This document shows, in pieces, positions 1 to 9,372 of a stretch of DNA of 64,000 nucleotides. The notes beneath the pieces are model-generated. The model was not told where the DNA came from. It saw only the letters and a list, made by a program, of their open reading frames with translations, and made no database searches. The stretch is from an uncultured Campylobacter sp. Lineage in GTDB: Bacteria > Campylobacterota > Campylobacteria > Campylobacterales > Campylobacteraceae. The position numbers were made by a program, and so were the translations under genes. Position 1 is the stretch's first letter. The number at the start of each line of letters is the position of its first letter. Where the stretch lies: contig NZ_CALUTC010000006.1 in assembly GCF_944323605.1 (NCBI RefSeq), forward strand, positions 17,607 to 81,606, written 5' to 3'.

Positions 1-530
1 CCCGTATTGTATCCATCTACAAAGTCTTTATCATCGTTCCAATCACCTTCTTCAGTATCTATTTCATATTTTGCACAGTGTATATTATCGACTATTTTAA
101 CACTATCAAATATGAAAAATTCATTTTCAGGTCCAAAATATGCAGTATCAGCTATATCGCTATTTTTGAGAAAATCCATAGCCTTTTTTGCTATGCTTCT
201 AGGACATTTTTCATACATTTGACCCTTGTAAATATCATAAACATCGCAAAAAACTATCACTGTAGGATCAGCGGTAAATGGATCTAAAAAAGCACTTTGT
301 GCGTCTGGTTTTAGTATCATATCTGATTGTTGCACGGGTTGCCAACCATCAAGTGAGCTACCATCAAATGGAATTCCTTCTTCAAAATGTTCTTTATTTA
401 TCACTGATAAGTTATAAGTTATGTGATGCCAAGTGCCTATCATATCTGTAAATCTAAAATCTACAAATAAAACTTCATTATCTTTACAGAATGAAAAAAA
501 TTCATCTACGCTATTCACGAATTTTCCCAT
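1..530 (-). CDS. glnA: Glutamine synthetase type I, N-terminal part (truncated by window edge)
   Basis: Reading the minus strand from the ATG at 530 gives an open frame of about 176 codons that runs off the left edge. It begins [18 protein letters not shown] and contains [17 protein letters not shown], the beta-grasp start of bacterial glutamine synthetase, followed by FDGSSLDGW and, further on, [10 protein letters not shown], the conserved glutamate of the catalytic barrel. The enzyme makes glutamine from glutamate, ammonia and ATP in the cytoplasm and is the main ammonia-assimilation step. A strong AGGAGA ribosome site lies just before the ATG. The gene is divergent from cheZ. About two thirds of the protein, including most of the active site, is outside the window, so intactness cannot be judged. 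Confidence 0.93.
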   Translation of the reverse strand, partial: MGKFVNSVDEFFSFCKDNEVLFVDFRFTDMIGTWHHITYNLSVINKEHFEEGIPFDGSSLDGWQPVQQSDMILKPDAQSAFLDPFTADPTVIVFCDVYDIYKGQMYEKCPRSIAKKAMDFLKNSDIADTAYFGPENEFFIFDSVKIVDNIHCAKYEIDTEEGDWNDDKDFVDGYNT

Positions 531-565
531 ATTTTCTCCTTATGTGAAATATATTTTAAAATTGT

Positions 566-571
566 AGTATA
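566..571 (-). promoter_or_regulatory. Candidate -10 box for glnA
   Basis: On the minus strand the hexamer TATACT sits 36 bases upstream of the glnA ATG, preceded by an A/T-rich run. Campylobacter sigma-70 promoters typically have a good -10 box and a weak or absent -35 box, which fits. No start-site data exist here. Confidence 0.4.
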
Positions 572-680
572 TTTTTTTTAAATTAAGTTTAAATTAATAA
601 AAAAAAGATGAGCATTTTATAAAATAATTTTTTTATGCCTTTTTAACTTATTTTTGATTGATAAATTATGAAAAATTTAT

Positions 681-686
681 TATAAT
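681..686 (+). promoter_or_regulatory. -10 box for the cheZ operon
   Basis: A perfect TATAAT lies at 681-686, so transcription would begin near 693. This decides the start of cheZ: an upstream in-frame TTG at 658 would precede the promoter, whereas the ATG at 715 lies about 22 bases after the predicted start site with a GAAGGA ribosome site at 703-708. Confidence 0.6.
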
Positions 687-714
687 GAAGCTTTTGTTTT
701 GTGAAGGACTTGCT

Positions 715-1374
715 ATGACACAAGAAGAGCTTGATAATTTGATGGACGGCAGTAATGAACTTTGCGATTTAGATAGCAAAGATGATTATGTCAGAGGAAA
801 TGTAGATGATGGATATAGAGTAGAAGCTGATGCTCATTGGCCACCTCCTCCACCTAATGAAGAACATAAGGTTGTTCATCAATTAGACGATGTTACTAGA
901 GATAGCGAAGTTAAGGCTATAGAGCTTATGGATAGGCTTGAACTTATGGATAAGTATTTTTCGCAATCGGAATTCTTTTTGCAAGAAATAGAAAGTTGTA
1001 ATAAGAAAAATATAGAAATTTTTAATATATTAAAAGAAAAATTTCCTGCTGTGCAAACTTTCAAAGATAGAGCTGAGGCAAACGAGGCTATGTCAGAAAA
1101 ATTTTCAGAAATTTTTACTCGTTTGCAGAATGGACAAAATGAAATTATGGTTTCTATGGATGCTATGCAATATCAAGATATACATAGACAAAAGATAGAA
1201 AGAGTTATAAATGTGATGAGAGCATTAAATAAATACCTTACTTCTCTTTTTGAAAGCAAAAAAGACGATAGTAAAAGGGTCTCTTCTGCTGTTTATATAA
1301 ATGGTGATGATAATGACGATGTCGTTACTAATGACGACATAGAAGCCTTGATAGCAAATTTAGGCAAAAAATAA
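715..1374 (+). CDS. cheZ: CheZ-type chemotaxis phosphatase (epsilonproteobacterial form)
   Basis: A 219-residue protein expected to dephosphorylate CheY-P in the cytoplasm. The mid-protein helix carries YQDIHRQKIERVI, with D155 and Q159 in the DxxxQ spacing of the CheZ active site (D143 and Q147 in E. coli). The C-terminus, TNDDIEALIANLG, resembles the CheY-binding tail of CheZ. The N-terminus, MTQEELDNLMDG, resembles the CheY-binding peptide of FliM and FliY. A proline run at 43-47 and an acidic linker separate the N-terminal peptide from the helical core. The ATG at 715 is preferred over the upstream TTG because of the promoter at 681-686. The stop overlaps the next start by one base. The order glnA-cheZ-U32-purE matches C. 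jejuni as I recall it. Confidence 0.82.
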   Translation: MTQEELDNLMDGSNELCDLDSKDDYVRGNVDDGYRVEADAHWPPPPPNEEHKVVHQLDDVTRDSEVKAIELMDRLELMDKYFSQSEFFLQEIESCNKKNIEIFNILKEKFPAVQTFKDRAEANEAMSEKFSEIFTRLQNGQNEIMVSMDAMQYQDIHRQKIERVINVMRALNKYLTSLFESKKDDSKRVSSAVYINGDDNDDVVTNDDIEALIANLGKK

Positions 1375-2621
1375 TGCTAAAGCCCGAGTTAGTGGCACCT
1401 GCTGGAAATTACACTAAGCTTAAAATAGCTCTAGCTTACGGTGCAGATGCTGTTTATGCAGGGCTTAATAACTTTTCTTTAAGAGCTGCAACTGCTAAAG
1501 AATTTGATTATGAAAGCTTTAAAGAAGCTGTAAATTACACTCACTCTCTAGGTAAAAAAATTTTTGTTACATTAAATGCTTTTTATTTTTCTTCTCAAAT
1601 TGAAAATTTAAAAAAACATATAAAAAAACTTTACGATATGAAGCCCGATGCTTTTATAATAGCTTCTTTGGGTGTGGCAAATTTGATAAAGGAAATGAAA
1701 TTAGATATAGCATTGCATATATCAACACAAGCTAATGTTTTAAATTATTTAGACGCACAAGCCTATGAAAAATTAGGTGCAAAAAGGGTGGTTATAGCTA
1801 GAGAATTGAGTTTGAAAGAGGCAAAAATCATTAAAGAGCATTGTAAAAATTTAGAATTAGAAGCTTTCGTGCATGGCTCTATGTGCTTTGCTTATTCTGG
1901 ACGTTGCCTAATATCTTCTGTGCAAAGTGGTAGAATGAGTAACCGTGGTTCTTGTGCTAATGATTGTAGGTTTTCTTATGAGCTTTACGCAAAAGGTAAA
2001 AATGGGACATTGTTTAGATTAGAGCAAGATGAAAAGGGAACTCATATTTTTAATTCTAAGGATTTAAATTTATGCACTTATGTAGAGCAAATTATAAAAG
2101 AAAACTGTATAAATGCCTTTAAGATAGAGGGTAGAACAAAAAGTGAATACTACGTAGCTCTTGCTACTAGAACTTATAGAATGGCTATAGATGATGCTTT
2201 AAGCGGAAATTTTAATCCTAAACATTATGAGTCTGAAATACAAACCTTAGCAAACCGTGGTTTTACAGATGGATACCTTGTAAATAGGGCATTAGATAGA
2301 CAAGATACTCAAAATCTTTCAAGTAGTATAGAGCAGGGCAGCAAGCAAGTATGTGCCTTTAGTGAAGATGGAAATTTTTTCAAATGTAAAGGCAAAATAG
2401 CTTTAAACGAAAGCTATGAAATACTTTGTCCCTTAAATTCACACATAGATGAAAAAGAAAATGAGCTTGGTAAAATTTATAAAAAAGATAGCAAATATTT
2501 TGTAGAATTTAAAAAATTACTATCAAAAACTAATAAAGAATTCAAAGAAATTCATAGCGGTAATGAAAATGAAATTACCCTACCAGTTTCTTTGCCTAAA
2601 TTCTCTTTTTTAAGAAGGTGA
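1374..2621 (+). CDS. U32-family protein, probable RNA hydroxylase (TrhP/RlhA-like)
   Basis: A 415-residue member of the family annotated as peptidase U32. The family signature is intact around 163-181: E-A-F-V-H-G-S-M-C followed four residues later by G-R-C-L-I-S. Characterised members (E. coli YegQ/TrhP and YdcP/RlhA) are prephenate-dependent hydroxylases of tRNA uridine 34 or 23S rRNA cytidine, not proven proteases, so an RNA-modifying role is the better inference. The N-terminal half (LVAPAGNYTKLKIALAYGAD) is the TIM-barrel typical of the family. The length is nearer TrhP (about 450) than RlhA (about 650), but the substrate RNA cannot be told from sequence. It is co-transcribed with cheZ and purE. 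Confidence 0.82.
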   Translation: MLKPELVAPAGNYTKLKIALAYGADAVYAGLNNFSLRAATAKEFDYESFKEAVNYTHSLGKKIFVTLNAFYFSSQIENLKKHIKKLYDMKPDAFIIASLGVANLIKEMKLDIALHISTQANVLNYLDAQAYEKLGAKRVVIARELSLKEAKIIKEHCKNLELEAFVHGSMCFAYSGRCLISSVQSGRMSNRGSCANDCRFSYELYAKGKNGTLFRLEQDEKGTHIFNSKDLNLCTYVEQIIKENCINAFKIEGRTKSEYYVALATRTYRMAIDDALSGNFNPKHYESEIQTLANRGFTDGYLVNRALDRQDTQNLSSSIEQGSKQVCAFSEDGNFFKCKGKIALNESYEILCPLNSHIDEKENELGKIYKKDSKYFVEFKKLLSKTNKEFKEIHSGNENEITLPVSLPKFSFLRR

Positions 2622-2625
2622 TAAA

Positions 2626-3120
2626 ATGAATTTTGTTTCTATTTTAATGGGTAGTAAAAGTGATTATGAGATTGTAAATGAGGCTAGTAAAATCCTTCAA
2701 TCTTTTAATGTAAAATACGAGCTAGTAATTACTTCAGCACATAGAAGTCCCACAAGGACAAAAGAATACATAAAAGATGCTGAAAAAAGAGGTGCTAAAG
2801 TTTTTATAGCCGCTGCTGGTATGGCAGCACATTTAGCGGGAGCAGTCGCTGCTTACACGGTAAAACCTGTAATCGGAATACCAATGCCCGGTTCGAATTT
2901 AGCAAGTATGGATTCTTTGTATTCCACAGTGCAAATGCCAAGCGGGATACCTGTGGCTACAGTTGCCATAGGAAAAGCTGGTGCTATTAATGCTGCTTAT
3001 CTTGCTATTCAAATTTTAGCTGTAAATGACGATTTACTAAGTAAAGCTCTTTTAGAAGACAGAAAAAAACAAGAGGAAAAACTTGTAGCCGATTCTAAAA
3101 TGGTTGAAGTTTTGCTCTAA
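2626..3120 (+). CDS. purE: N5-carboxyaminoimidazole ribonucleotide mutase
   Basis: A 164-residue class I PurE, which converts N5-CAIR to CAIR in purine synthesis. The signatures are present: MGSKSD at 8-13 for phosphate binding, SAHRSP at 37-42 with the catalytic histidine, and AGMAAHLAG near 64-72. The length is normal. The start is four bases after the U32 stop, with a ribosome site (AAGGTG) inside the upstream gene. The partner purK is not in the window. Confidence 0.93.
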   Translation: MNFVSILMGSKSDYEIVNEASKILQSFNVKYELVITSAHRSPTRTKEYIKDAEKRGAKVFIAAAGMAAHLAGAVAAYTVKPVIGIPMPGSNLASMDSLYSTVQMPSGIPVATVAIGKAGAINAAYLAIQILAVNDDLLSKALLEDRKKQEEKLVADSKMVEVLL

Positions 3121-3133
3121 ACAAGGAAAGCTT

Positions 3134-3655
3134 ATGCAAACTTATCTAGAACTTAAGGAATTTTGCAAATTAGTTCATCTAAATGAAGATGTGGTTAAAG
3201 GAATGATGGCAAACAATGCTTTAAATTTTAAAGAAGAAGACGGTAAAATTTACATAGAAGCAAATCAAGGCACTTTTAGCGTTGTGCCAAGTAGAAATTC
3301 AAGCGAACCTTTACCTGTTGATTCTATAAGCTTAGCTGGAGAAAGTTTTGTAGAAAAAACAATAGGCACTATATTGAATTTGCACGAAAAAGTTTTGGAT
3401 GCAAAAGATGAAACATTAGAGGTCTTGCAAAGAGAAAACAAATTTTTAAAAGATGCTCTTTATTCTATGCAAGAAATTTATGATGAGGATAGAAAAACTA
3501 TAGATGCTTTAAATTCACAGTTAAAACACGCTCAAGATGAGGTAGAATTTCTTAAAAGAAAGTATAAAATGATGTGGAATAAGGCTATAGATAATTTTAC
3601 TCAAAACAAAGAAACTAACAAGAATCAAAATACAAATCCTAGCGAGGATAAATGA
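3134..3655 (+). CDS. Conserved coiled-coil protein (DUF3972-like), function unknown
   Basis: A 173-residue protein without recognised catalytic motifs. The N-terminal half, starting [23 protein letters not shown], looks like a small helical DNA-binding-like fold. Residues about 80-155 are strongly heptad-like with many E, K and L, so a coiled coil is likely. The C-terminus is N/K/T-rich and probably disordered. The ATG at 3134 is chosen over an upstream in-frame ATG at 3104 because the latter overlaps purE and only 3134 has a clear AAGGAAAG ribosome site. C. jejuni has a homologue at the same position between purE and glyQ as I recall it. The function is unknown. Confidence 0.75.
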   Translation: MQTYLELKEFCKLVHLNEDVVKGMMANNALNFKEEDGKIYIEANQGTFSVVPSRNSSEPLPVDSISLAGESFVEKTIGTILNLHEKVLDAKDETLEVLQRENKFLKDALYSMQEIYDEDRKTIDALNSQLKHAQDEVEFLKRKYKMMWNKAIDNFTQNKETNKNQNTNPSEDK

Positions 3656-4518
3656 TGCTATCTTTTTCTGAAATGATTTTAAGATTACAAAATTTTTGGC
3701 AGGACAAAGGCTGTGCTATTATGCAACCTTATGATATGCCAGCTGGAGCAGGCACATTTCACCCTGCAACCTTTCTAAGAAGTTTAGGCAAAAAACCGTG
3801 GGCGACCGCTTATGTAGCACCTAGCAGAAGACCAACAGATGGAAGATACGGTGATAATCCAAACCGTTTAGGTGCTTACTACCAGTTTCAAGTCCTTATA
3901 AAACCTAGTCCAGACGATATACAAGAGCTTTATTTAAAGAGTCTTGAGTGCTTGGGTTTTGATTTAAAAAATCACGATATCAGATTTGTAGAAGATAATT
4001 GGGAGAGTCCTTCTCTTGGTGCTTGGGGGCTTGGTTGGGAAGTTTGGCTTGATGGTATGGAAATAACTCAATTTACATATTTTCAGCAGGTCGGAGGCTT
4101 GGCACTTGATTTAATAAGCGTTGAAATAACTTACGGTCTTGAAAGACTTGCTATGTATTTGCAAAATGTAAATTCTGTTTATGACATACTTTGGAGCGAA
4201 TTTAATGGAGAAAAGATAAGCTATAAAGATGTGCATAAACAAGGAGAATTTGAACACAGTAAGTATAATTTTGAACTAAGCACAGTAGAGCGGCTAAATG
4301 AAAATTTTGATAATGCTTATAAAGAGTGCAAACATATACTTGAAAACAAACTTTCACTTCCTGCTTATGATTACTGTATGCAAGCAGCTCATATATTTAA
4401 TTTGCTAGATGCAAGAGGTGCTATTTCAAGCACTAAAAGACAGGAGTATATGCTAAAGATTAGAGAACTTTCAAAGGCTTGTGCCTTAAATTACAAAGAA
4501 AATTTAAATGAAACTTGA
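3652..4518 (+). CDS. glyQ: Glycyl-tRNA synthetase alpha subunit
   Basis: A protein of 287-288 residues, the catalytic alpha chain of the two-subunit (alpha2beta2) glycyl-tRNA synthetase. Class II motifs are plain: [15 protein letters not shown] at about 29-43, and [14 protein letters not shown] at 67-80. Length is standard. Two adjacent ATG codons (3652 and 3655) overlap the upstream stop, and either may be used. The beta subunit gene glyS is not here, as is usual in Campylobacter. The gene overlaps the downstream Nif3-like gene by 11 bases. Confidence 0.95.
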   Translation: MMLSFSEMILRLQNFWQDKGCAIMQPYDMPAGAGTFHPATFLRSLGKKPWATAYVAPSRRPTDGRYGDNPNRLGAYYQFQVLIKPSPDDIQELYLKSLECLGFDLKNHDIRFVEDNWESPSLGAWGLGWEVWLDGMEITQFTYFQQVGGLALDLISVEITYGLERLAMYLQNVNSVYDILWSEFNGEKISYKDVHKQGEFEHSKYNFELSTVERLNENFDNAYKECKHILENKLSLPAYDYCMQAAHIFNLLDARGAISSTKRQEYMLKIRELSKACALNYKENLNET

Positions 4519-5233
4519 GAAAATATATAAATTTTTAGACAGCATAAGCCCTTTTGAAAGCCAAGAAAAATGGGATAATAGTGGGCTTTTGTTGGGTAAT
4601 TTTGAAGATGAAATTTCAACAGTTTATCTAAGCCTTGATATAGATGAAAATTTGCTTGATGAATGTAGCGAAAATTCTCTTTTGATTACACATCATCCTC
4701 TTATATTTAAGCCTTTAAAAAATTTAGCTAATGATTTGTATCCAAATTCTCTTGTAAAAACTATGGTTAAAAAGAATATTTCTTTGATTTCTTTGCATAC
4801 AAACTATGACAAATCTCATTTAAATATATATTTTACTGAAGAAATTTTGGGCTTTAAGCATTATACGCAAGATAATTTTTTAATATACATTGATATAGAA
4901 AGCACTTTTTCTTCCTTGCTTACCTTGCTTAAACAAAAACTATCCCTGAGTATGATTAAAAATGCTTTTTGTGGCAAAGAAAAAATAAATCGCATAGCCA
5001 TTTGCACTGGAAGCGGTGGAGATTTGATACCATTTGTAAAAGCGGACTGTTTTTTAAGCGGAGATTTTAAGTATCATCAAGCATTAGAGGCTATTAGCAA
5101 TGGTTTAAGTTTGATTGATATAGGACACTTTGAAAGCGAGGAGTGTTTTTCAAAATCTTTAGCAAATTCTTTGCAAAATTTGCCATTAAAGGTTATAATT
5201 ACAAATTCAAAAAATCCATTTAGACTTTCTTAG
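4508..5233 (+). CDS. Nif3/YbgI-like dinuclear metal-site protein
   Basis: A 241-residue member of the Nif3 family. The metal-binding pattern is complete: THHP at 61-64, LHTNYD at 96-101, and GHFESE at 206-211, which together hold two metal ions in characterised family members. The family has been linked to GTP cyclohydrolase I-like folds, but its physiological role is not settled. It is translationally coupled to glyQ through an 11-base overlap and followed 18 bases later by the zinc-ribbon gene. Confidence 0.85.
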   Translation: MKLEKIYKFLDSISPFESQEKWDNSGLLLGNFEDEISTVYLSLDIDENLLDECSENSLLITHHPLIFKPLKNLANDLYPNSLVKTMVKKNISLISLHTNYDKSHLNIYFTEEILGFKHYTQDNFLIYIDIESTFSSLLTLLKQKLSLSMIKNAFCGKEKINRIAICTGSGGDLIPFVKADCFLSGDFKYHQALEAISNGLSLIDIGHFESEECFSKSLANSLQNLPLKVIITNSKNPFRLS

Positions 5234-5251
5234 AGAAAAAAAGGAAAAGGT

Positions 5252-5998
5252 ATGAATAAATATTTAAAGCAATTAGTCGAGTTATCTGAAATAGACAAGG
5301 AAATTGATAGTTTCGCACCTAAAATAGAGGATATAAGTAAAAATTTAAAAGACACACAGTCAAAAATAGACAAATTTCAAAAAGAAATAAATACTTGTAA
5401 TGATGAAATTTCAGATATAAAAAAAGAACAGGTGCAAAATGATTTGCATATAAAACAATTCAAAGAAAGGATAGATGAGCTTAGCAAAAAATCAGCTTCT
5501 GTTAAAACTGCAAAAGAAGCTAATGCTTTACAGATTGAAGAGGATATACTAAAAGAGCAGCTAGAGGTTGCTAATGAAGAAATAGAAAAACTTGATAGAT
5601 TGTTAAAAAGTAAAGAAAAAATAAAAGAAGAATTGCTTAGCAATAAGCAAAAAGAAGAAGAGAATTTAAAAGATATAAGTGTCGATGTTGAAGCCAGAAT
5701 GAAAGAGCTTGAAAAACAAAGATCCTTAGTTTTTGACAAAAAATCAAAATTAGTAGAGCAAATAAACCACAAGGTTTTAGGATTTTATGAAAAAATTCGC
5801 AAATGGGCCAAAAATACAGCTGTAGTGCCAGTTAAAAAACAAGCTTGTTATGGTTGTTTTATGAGAATATATGATAAAACATACCTAGCCGTGATAAAGG
5901 GTTCTGAAATAGTTACTTGTCCTCATTGTGGTAGAATTTTATATAAAGAGATAGAAAAAGAAAATAATAAAGAAAAAATTGCTGAAAGTGCGAATTGA
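5252..5998 (+). CDS. Coiled-coil protein with C-terminal C4 zinc ribbon
   Basis: A 248-residue protein. Residues about 5-180 are almost unbroken charged heptads (a long antiparallel coiled coil), followed by a C4 zinc ribbon with cysteines at 199, 202, 223 and 226 (ACYGC and CPHCGR). This architecture matches the zf-RING_7/DUF164 family, found widely in bacteria and proposed to bind nucleic acid or protein partners, though no biochemical role is established. It has a good AAAGGAAAAGG ribosome site. Its end overlaps the TTG start of waaA by four bases. Confidence 0.8.
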   Translation: MNKYLKQLVELSEIDKEIDSFAPKIEDISKNLKDTQSKIDKFQKEINTCNDEISDIKKEQVQNDLHIKQFKERIDELSKKSASVKTAKEANALQIEEDILKEQLEVANEEIEKLDRLLKSKEKIKEELLSNKQKEEENLKDISVDVEARMKELEKQRSLVFDKKSKLVEQINHKVLGFYEKIRKWAKNTAVVPVKKQACYGCFMRIYDKTYLAVIKGSEIVTCPHCGRILYKEIEKENNKEKIAESAN

Positions 5999-7152
5999 TA
6001 GTATTTTTATACTATATTTTACTTAGCATATTATATATTTTATCCTTACCTTTTTTGCTTATACTGTCTTTTACCAAGGATAAATACAGACAAAGCATAA
6101 AGGCTAGATTTTTTTTATATAAAAATAAATTAAAAAAAAGTGATATACATTTTCACGTTTGCTCCTTTGGTGAGGCAAGAAGCATAAAAAAATTAAGCTC
6201 AAATTTCGAGGATAAACGAATAACTTGCATCACTCAAACAGGCTTTTTGGAAGCTAAGACTTTTTGCAAGAATGTTTCTTTTTTAGCTTTTGAAATTTTT
6301 ATACCTTTTTGGTTTAGTCCTTGTAAGGTTCTTGTTATATTTGAGGCTGAACTTTGGCTTATGTTGATTTTTGTTGCTAAATTAAGAGGAGCAAAGGTCA
6401 TACTACTCAATGCTAGGCTTTCTGATAAATCCTTTCACAGATATAAGAGATTTTCTTTTTTTTATAAAACCCTTTTTTCTTACATAGATGAGGTGTTTGC
6501 TCAAAGTGCCTTAGATAAACAAAGACTAGAGGAGCTTGGGGCTAAAAATGTTATAGAGTATTTTAATATAAAAGCAGCACTTAGCTCTACCGTGCAAAAA
6601 ATATATAAAAAAGTAGATAAAAAAATAATACTTTTTGCTAGCACTCACGATAAAGAAGAAGAGCTTTTGTTAAATTTTTTCAAGCCAAGAAAAGATGAAA
6701 TTTTAATCATAGCACCAAGGCATCCAGAGAGATTTGAAAAGGTTGAAGAATTTTGCAAGGATTATAGTAAAAAATACGCTTTAAGTTTTGATAAATTTAG
6801 TAATTATGGTGAAAATTTTAATAGCGATAAGTTAAGTTCAGTTTTTTTGCTAGATACGCTTAATGAGTTAGTGAATTTTTACTCTATCGCCGATATTGTG
6901 GTTCTTTGTGGATCTTTTATAAAAGGCGTGGGAGGACATAATCCAATAGAAGTAGCACAGTTTAATAAAATTTTGATTTCTGGACCTTACATACATAATC
7001 AAGTATCCCTCTTTTCAATGCTTGATAATGCCTATATTTGTTATGATATACCAAAGCTTAGAGAATTTATAGATACTTGCGATAAGGCTGTTTCTTTGAA
7101 ATTTAAGCCAAATTTGAACTTGATTACAGATCACATCAAGGCTTTATTATGA
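5995..7152 (+). CDS. waaA: 3-deoxy-D-manno-octulosonic acid (Kdo) transferase
   Basis: A 385-residue GT30 glycosyltransferase that adds Kdo to lipid IVA at the cytoplasmic face of the inner membrane, the first core step of lipooligosaccharide synthesis. The N-terminal 25 residues are a membrane anchor. CSFGEARS places a glutamate at residue 60, equivalent to the catalytic Glu60 of the E. coli enzyme. The C-terminal domain has GSFIKGVGGHNPIEVA, the conserved GGHNxxE donor-site motif. The only in-frame start fitting the context is TTG at 5995, overlapping the previous stop (TTGA). The N-terminal half is shorter than in E. coli (425 residues), which is usual for Campylobacter. Confidence 0.9.
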   Translation: MIVFLYYILLSILYILSLPFLLILSFTKDKYRQSIKARFFLYKNKLKKSDIHFHVCSFGEARSIKKLSSNFEDKRITCITQTGFLEAKTFCKNVSFLAFEIFIPFWFSPCKVLVIFEAELWLMLIFVAKLRGAKVILLNARLSDKSFHRYKRFSFFYKTLFSYIDEVFAQSALDKQRLEELGAKNVIEYFNIKAALSSTVQKIYKKVDKKIILFASTHDKEEELLLNFFKPRKDEILIIAPRHPERFEKVEEFCKDYSKKYALSFDKFSNYGENFNSDKLSSVFLLDTLNELVNFYSIADIVVLCGSFIKGVGGHNPIEVAQFNKILISGPYIHNQVSLFSMLDNAYICYDIPKLREFIDTCDKAVSLKFKPNLNLITDHIKALL

Positions 7153-7904
7153 ATAAAGAAAAAGCCTATAAACTTTTAGCCTTGCAAGAAAAAATTTCTA
7201 ACTCAAAGGCAAAAGAGCTAATAGATAGAGGTTTGGTTTTTTATAAAAATGAAAAACTTCAAATGGCTAGAACTATGTTAAATAGCTCTGCAAAATTTAC
7301 GGTTAAAAAGTTGCAAGATATAAAAATAATCTTTGAAGACGATAAAATCATAGCCGTTAATAAGCCTTATTCTGTTTTAAGCGAAGAAATTCAAGATAAA
7401 TTAAAAACAAGGCTTTTAAATAGATTAGACAAAGAAACAAGCGGACTTTTGCTTTTGTGTAAAGATGAAGATTTTCGCATAAAATGTGTAAAAGAATTTA
7501 AAGAACAAAAGGTATATAAGAGCTATATAGCAATACTTAATGGCATTGTGCCACAGGAAATAGATATAGATGAACCCATTTTGGTTAAAAAGACTAAAAA
7601 TTCAGCTTTTGCTAAAATTTCAAAAGACGGTTTAGAAGCTCATACTAAAATCATACCTCTTATGGTCAATGCAAAGAAGACATTGGCAAAAATACTTATA
7701 AAAACGGGCAGAACCCATCAAATTCGTTTGCATACGGCTTTTATAAATAATGGAATTTTAGGCGATGAAAAATATGCAAAAAGTCGCTCTGTAAGAATGT
7801 TTTTACACAGCTTTGAATGCAAAATTTTTAATTATCATTTTATAGCCCCATTGGATAATGATTTTGAAAAACTTGGCTTTGATATTAAAAATTTAAATTT
7901 TTAA
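7149..7904 (+). CDS. RluA-family pseudouridine synthase with S4-like N-terminus
   Basis: A 251-residue enzyme converting uridine to pseudouridine in RNA. The catalytic motif RLDKETSG is at 92-99 with the nucleophilic aspartate at 94, and GRTHQIRLH in the C-terminal half is the second family motif. Residues about 10-50 (KISNSKAKELIDRGLVFY) look like an S4 RNA-binding domain. The RNA target cannot be assigned. It overlaps waaA by four bases (ATGA). Confidence 0.88.
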   Translation: MNKEKAYKLLALQEKISNSKAKELIDRGLVFYKNEKLQMARTMLNSSAKFTVKKLQDIKIIFEDDKIIAVNKPYSVLSEEIQDKLKTRLLNRLDKETSGLLLLCKDEDFRIKCVKEFKEQKVYKSYIAILNGIVPQEIDIDEPILVKKTKNSAFAKISKDGLEAHTKIIPLMVNAKKTLAKILIKTGRTHQIRLHTAFINNGILGDEKYAKSRSVRMFLHSFECKIFNYHFIAPLDNDFEKLGFDIKNLNF

Positions 7905-7927
7905 AGACCTTTAAAGCAAACATAAGT

Positions 7928-7933
7928 TATAAT
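7928..7933 (+). promoter_or_regulatory. -10 box for ffh and the rpsP cluster
   Basis: A perfect TATAAT lies 36 bases before the ffh TTG start in the 65-base gap after the pseudouridine synthase gene. It is consistent with a new transcription unit at this point. Confidence 0.55.
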
Positions 7934-7969
7934 ACACATTTTTACTTTAATTTAAAAGAGGAAAAAGAA

Positions 7970-9307
7970 TTGTTCGAATTAATAGGAGATTCGTTTAAAT
8001 CAGCCATTAATAAGCTTAGATTTGTCGATGATGAAAAATCCTTGAAAAATGCCTTAGATACACTTAAAAAATCTTTATTAAAAGCTGATGTGCATCATAA
8101 GGTTGTAAAAGAGCTTTTGGCTTTAGTTGAGGAAGATGTAAAAAAAATCGGTATAGGTCAAAAACAGTTCTTAAACTCTATAAAACAAAATTTAGAAAAT
8201 ATCTTAACGGTAAAAGACAAGCCTCAAGGTTTTGTTTTTTCAAACACTCCTCCTACAGTTGTTTTAATGTGCGGCTTACAAGGTGGAGGTAAAACAACAA
8301 GCACTGCAAAGCTTGCAAATTTTTTAAAGTTAAGAAATAAAAAAGTCCTAGTAGCAGCTTGTGATTTGCAAAGACTTGCAGCCGTTGAACAGTTACAAAA
8401 GCTTTGTGAAGATAATGATTTTGATTTTTTTAGCATAGACGGAGAAAAAAAAGCTTTAATAGTAGCAAAAGAAGCTCTTAAAAAGGCTAAAGCTGGAGCT
8501 TATGATGTTTTATTGGTAGATACCGCAGGTCGTTTAGCGATAGATGAGACATTAATATCAGAGCTAAAAGATATAAAAAAAGCATTAGAGCCAGATGAGA
8601 CATTTTATGTAGCTGATTCTATGAGTGGTCAAGACGGTGTAAAAACAGCCGCTTCTTTTAATGAAAGCATAGGCATAAGCGGGGTTATACTTAGCAAATT
8701 CGATGCTGATACTAAAGGCGGTGTAGCTCTTGGCATAGCAAAGCAGCTTCAAATTCCACTTCGTTTCATAGGCACAGGTGAAAAAGTCGCTGATTTAGAG
8801 CTTTTTATACCTGATAGGATAGTGGGTCGTATTATGGGAGAGGGGGATTTGGCTTCTTTGGCTGAAAAAACCGCTACCATCATAGATGATAAAGAAGCAA
8901 AAAAAATAAATCAAAAGATAAAAAAGGGAGAATTTAATTTTAATGACTTTTTGGATCAAATGCAAAATGTTAGCAAACTTGGAAGTATGCAGTCTTTAAT
9001 ATCTATGATACCAGGAATGTCAAATGTTGCTTCGGCAGTTAAGGATATGGATTTTGAAAATTCCAAACAGCTAACTCATATAAAGGCTATGATATCATCA
9101 ATGACACCAAAAGAAAGGGAAAATCCTAGTCTTTTGAATAATTCCAGAAAACGTAGGATAGCAAGTGGTGCAGGGCTTTCGCAAATGGAGGTAAATCGTT
9201 TTTTAAAGCAGTTTGAAAATGCAGCGAAATTAGCTAAGAAATTTTCCTCAAAAGCTGGTATGCAGAATTTAATGCAGATGATGTCAAATGCTAGACGAGG
9301 TTTTTAG
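7970..9307 (+). CDS. ffh: Signal recognition particle protein Ffh (SRP54)
   Basis: A 445-residue SRP GTPase that binds signal sequences and 4.5S RNA and targets nascent membrane proteins to FtsY. The G domain has GLQGGGKTT at 102-110, DTAGRL at 184-189 and the TKGG closing loop. The C-terminal M domain is methionine-rich (SMQSLISMIPGM, and MQNLMQMMSNARRGF at the end). The start is TTG at 7970, preceded by an AGAGGAAAAAG ribosome site. The length is typical. Confidence 0.96.
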   Translation: MFELIGDSFKSAINKLRFVDDEKSLKNALDTLKKSLLKADVHHKVVKELLALVEEDVKKIGIGQKQFLNSIKQNLENILTVKDKPQGFVFSNTPPTVVLMCGLQGGGKTTSTAKLANFLKLRNKKVLVAACDLQRLAAVEQLQKLCEDNDFDFFSIDGEKKALIVAKEALKKAKAGAYDVLLVDTAGRLAIDETLISELKDIKKALEPDETFYVADSMSGQDGVKTAASFNESIGISGVILSKFDADTKGGVALGIAKQLQIPLRFIGTGEKVADLELFIPDRIVGRIMGEGDLASLAEKTATIIDDKEAKKINQKIKKGEFNFNDFLDQMQNVSKLGSMQSLISMIPGMSNVASAVKDMDFENSKQLTHIKAMISSMTPKERENPSLLNNSRKRRIASGAGLSQMEVNRFLKQFENAAKLAKKFSSKAGMQNLMQMMSNARRGF

Positions 9308-9308
9308 C

Positions 9309-9353
9309 AAAATTTTATATATGTGTATTTTTTGTATTCATATATAAAATTTT
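9309..9353 (+). terminator. Perfect 15-bp inverted repeat between ffh and rpsP (terminator or attenuator)
   Basis: AAAATTTTATATATG at 9309-9323 is exactly the reverse complement of 9339-9353, with a 15-base T-rich loop, followed by more T. It begins two bases after the ffh stop. The stem is nearly all A/T, so it is a weak hairpin for its length. It may be an attenuator or an mRNA processing or stabilising site that separates ffh from the ribosomal-protein genes. Confidence 0.55.
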
Positions 9354-9372
9354 TTATTTTTAGGAGATTTTA

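Noticed and set aside
658..714. In-frame TTG extension of cheZ from 658
   Set aside because: It begins upstream of the TATAAT at 681-686 and lacks a ribosome site; the ATG at 715 has both and gives the conserved start.
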